From contig JBFKAV010000157.1 in NCBI GenBank assembly GCA_041621405.1, positions 1-7,829 of the forward strand: a stretch of 7,829 nt of DNA, in the 5' to 3' direction. Of the stretch, positions 6,921 to 7,829 are shown piece after piece. Under the pieces are notes generated by a model. It did no database searches, had not been told where the DNA came from, and saw nothing but the letters and a program-made list of their open reading frames with translations. The DNA is from JBFKAV01 sp041621405 (GTDB lineage Bacteria > Pseudomonadota > Alphaproteobacteria > Rhodobacterales > Rhodobacteraceae). The translations under genes and the position numbers were made by a program. Numbering within the stretch: the stretch's first letter is position 1; each line of letters begins with the position of its first letter.

Positions 6921-6970
6921 GGTGGGCGCGGTCGCCGGGCGCTGGGTGCGTACAGCTCTCCCCACCTTCT
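6921..6970 (+). terminator. Weak terminator-like structure after the operon
   Basis: GGTGGG (6921-6926) can pair with CCCACC (6961-6966) across a 34-nt GC-rich loop that can itself fold, followed by the short pyrimidine run TTCTT. It sits directly after the ThDP enzyme stop. The stem is short and the U-run poor, so Rho-dependent termination is just as likely. Confidence 0.25.
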
Positions 6971-7019
6971 TGCCAATGAGGCTCTTGTTTCCCTGCGATC
7001 CGGCAGGCCGACGTGCGGG

Positions 7020-7056
7020 AAAAGGCGACGTCGCGCAATCGTTGCGGGTTGCGCCT
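7020..7056 (-). terminator. Candidate Rho-independent terminator of the DMT exporter gene
   Basis: Read on the - strand about 100 nt after the exporter stop, AGGCG (7056-7052) can pair with CGCCT (7027-7023), enclosing a further GCGCAA/TTGCGC hairpin. TTTT follows, sharing one T with the stem. The two stems compete for bases and the U-run is short, so this is tentative. Confidence 0.3.
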
Positions 7057-7082
7057 AACCTTACGCGGACGTCCAATTCGCC

Positions 7083-7095
7083 GACTGAGTCAGTC
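7083..7095. repeat. 13-bp dyad GACTGA-G-TCAGTC
   Basis: Perfect 6-bp arms around a single central base. The one-base gap is too small for an RNA hairpin loop, so if it is functional it would be a protein-binding dyad. It lies between two gene 3' ends, where an operator is not expected, so chance or a remnant site is likely. Confidence 0.3.
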
Positions 7096-7159
7096 CCTTG
7101 TGCGCTGCCTGCCATCCTACGCGCGGCCGACGTTGGGCCAAAGACCCGACAACCGGGCT

Positions 7160-7828
7160 TCACTTTGCCATTTGTCGCCTGCGATTTCCGGAGATCATCA
7201 GCACGGCAATTGTAGCGATTGCGAGTCCGGCAATTTGAAACGGGTTCAGAACATCGCCGAACATGAACCAGGCGATCACGGCGACTATTGCCGGCTCCAG
7301 ATAGAACAGCCCGGAGACGCTGACCACAGCGCTGGACCGGATCAGCAGCATGAGCAGCAGAACCGCACCGATCGATAGGACAAGGACCAGCCAGCCGAGC
7401 GCGAAAATGAACTCCGGGGTCCAGTGAATGACCTTGGTTTCCAACAGCAGCGAGCCGGCGCCGACCAGCAGGACCGCGCCGACATACTGCCAGACGGTCC
7501 CCGCGAGCAGGTTGGTGCCCGTGGAATTGCGCTTCTGGTAGATGGTCGCGGCGGTGATGCCGAGCAGGGCCACGATGTTAGCGCCGACGGTCGCGGCCGT
7601 GATGCCGCTGTCCGCGCCCAGCGCAGTAGCTAGGCCCGGCTCGAGGATCATCAGAGTGCCCGCAAGACCGAGGCCAAGGCCCAGCCAGTGGCGCGGTGAC
7701 AGATCCTCGCCGAGGAGCGGAGCGGAGAGCAGCGCGGTCAGGATCGGCTGAAGCGAAACGATCAGCGCCGAGATGCCGGGCGGCATGCCGTGGCGAATCG
7801 ACCAGAAAACTCCGCCAAGATAGACGCC
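7160..7828 (-). CDS. EamA/DMT-superfamily transporter, C-terminal part (start beyond right edge)
   Basis: The frame stays open from the right window edge, so the ATG at 7786 is internal (residue 15 of the visible 222); the visible start reads GVYLGGVFWSIRHG. Seven hydrophobic segments are visible. Two hallmarks of the drug/metabolite transporter superfamily mark the two EamA repeats: SLQPILTALLSAPLLGE closing the first, and FYLEPAIVAVIAWFMFGD closing the second. The C-terminus is short and basic (NRRRQMAK). Typical members have about 290-300 aa and ten TM helices, so about a quarter of the N-terminus is missing here. The role is inner-membrane export of an amino acid or small metabolite, with unknown specificity. 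GC is visibly lower than in the operon, the gene is convergent with it, and its promoter is outside the window, so a functional link is unlikely. Confidence 0.9.
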   Translation of the reverse strand, partial: GVYLGGVFWSIRHGMPPGISALIVSLQPILTALLSAPLLGEDLSPRHWLGLGLGLAGTLMILEPGLATALGADSGITAATVGANIVALLGITAATIYQKRNSTGTNLLAGTVWQYVGAVLLVGAGSLLLETKVIHWTPEFIFALGWLVLVLSIGAVLLLMLLIRSSAVVSVSGLFYLEPAIVAVIAWFMFGDVLNPFQIAGLAIATIAVLMISGNRRRQMAK

Positions 7829-7829
7829 A

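Larger units (their letters stand above)
6919..7159. other. Non-coding convergent intergenic region, lower GC than the operon
   Basis: These 241 nt separate the + strand operon from the - strand exporter gene. Open frames crossing the stretch have no recognisable protein character or ribosome site. The stretch contains a 10-bp palindrome GCGACGTCGC (7025-7034), the inverted repeat GCGCAA/TTGCGC (7033-7038 and 7049-7054), a 13-bp dyad (7083-7095) and a 9-bp direct repeat GGCCGACGT (7006-7014 and 7125-7133). No tRNA or known ncRNA was recognised by eye. Confidence 0.7.

Noticed and set aside
6919..7159. Possible CRISPR, tRNA, att site or small RNA in the intergenic region
   Set aside because: Only isolated short palindromes and a single pair of 9-bp repeats were found; no regular spacing, cloverleaf or integrase gene.
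6922..7378. Small + strand frames of 97 and 121 codons at 6922-7215 and 7013-7378
   Set aside because: No ribosome site or recognisable family, and they run antisense into the clearly coding DMT exporter.

Overview
The window is GC-rich bacterial DNA, most likely from a high-GC proteobacterium. An alphaproteobacterium of the Rhodobacterales, Rhizobiales or Rhodospirillales type is my guess from codon use (GCG, CTC, GAG and ATC dominate), operon style and gene families. No phylogenetic marker is present, so the taxon stays open. Coding density is very high, and both ends of the window cut through a gene.

Positions 2-6918 carry eight genes on the + strand, with gaps of 43, 2, 9, 12, 12, -4 and 9 nt. 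They read as one transcription unit whose promoter lies left of the window. In order they encode: a two-cupin protein (5' end missing); a Rieske-type aromatic-ring oxygenase alpha subunit of the phthalate-dioxygenase type; an unrecognised 177-aa protein with a glycine-rich loop; a NicO/UreH-like Ni/Co permease homologue; a small acidic/helical protein ending in a histidine-rich tail; two consecutive half-length permeases of the ArsP/YraQ (DUF318) kind that align with each other; and a 583-aa thiamine-diphosphate enzyme of the acetolactate synthase / benzoylformate decarboxylase family.

Positions 6919-7159 are a non-coding stretch between convergent ends. It has lower GC and contains several small inverted repeats and weak terminator-like structures. 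Positions 7160-7828 on the - strand are the C-terminal part of an EamA/DMT-family exporter that runs off the right edge. It is compositionally different from the operon and probably unrelated to it.

Taken together, the operon pairs catabolic-looking enzymes (Rieske oxygenase, cupin, ThDP lyase/decarboxylase) with a four-gene transport and metal-binding block: NicO-like permease, His-tailed protein and a split permease pair. The gene set suggests a dedicated pathway for an unidentified substrate, with metal supply or export of a metal/metalloid-containing or acidic product built in. The substrate cannot be read from the sequence. The most notable points are the split, probably heterodimeric permease, the His-tailed protein next to the NicO-like permease, the PDG variant of the ThDP motif, and the His-for-Glu change in the second cupin.
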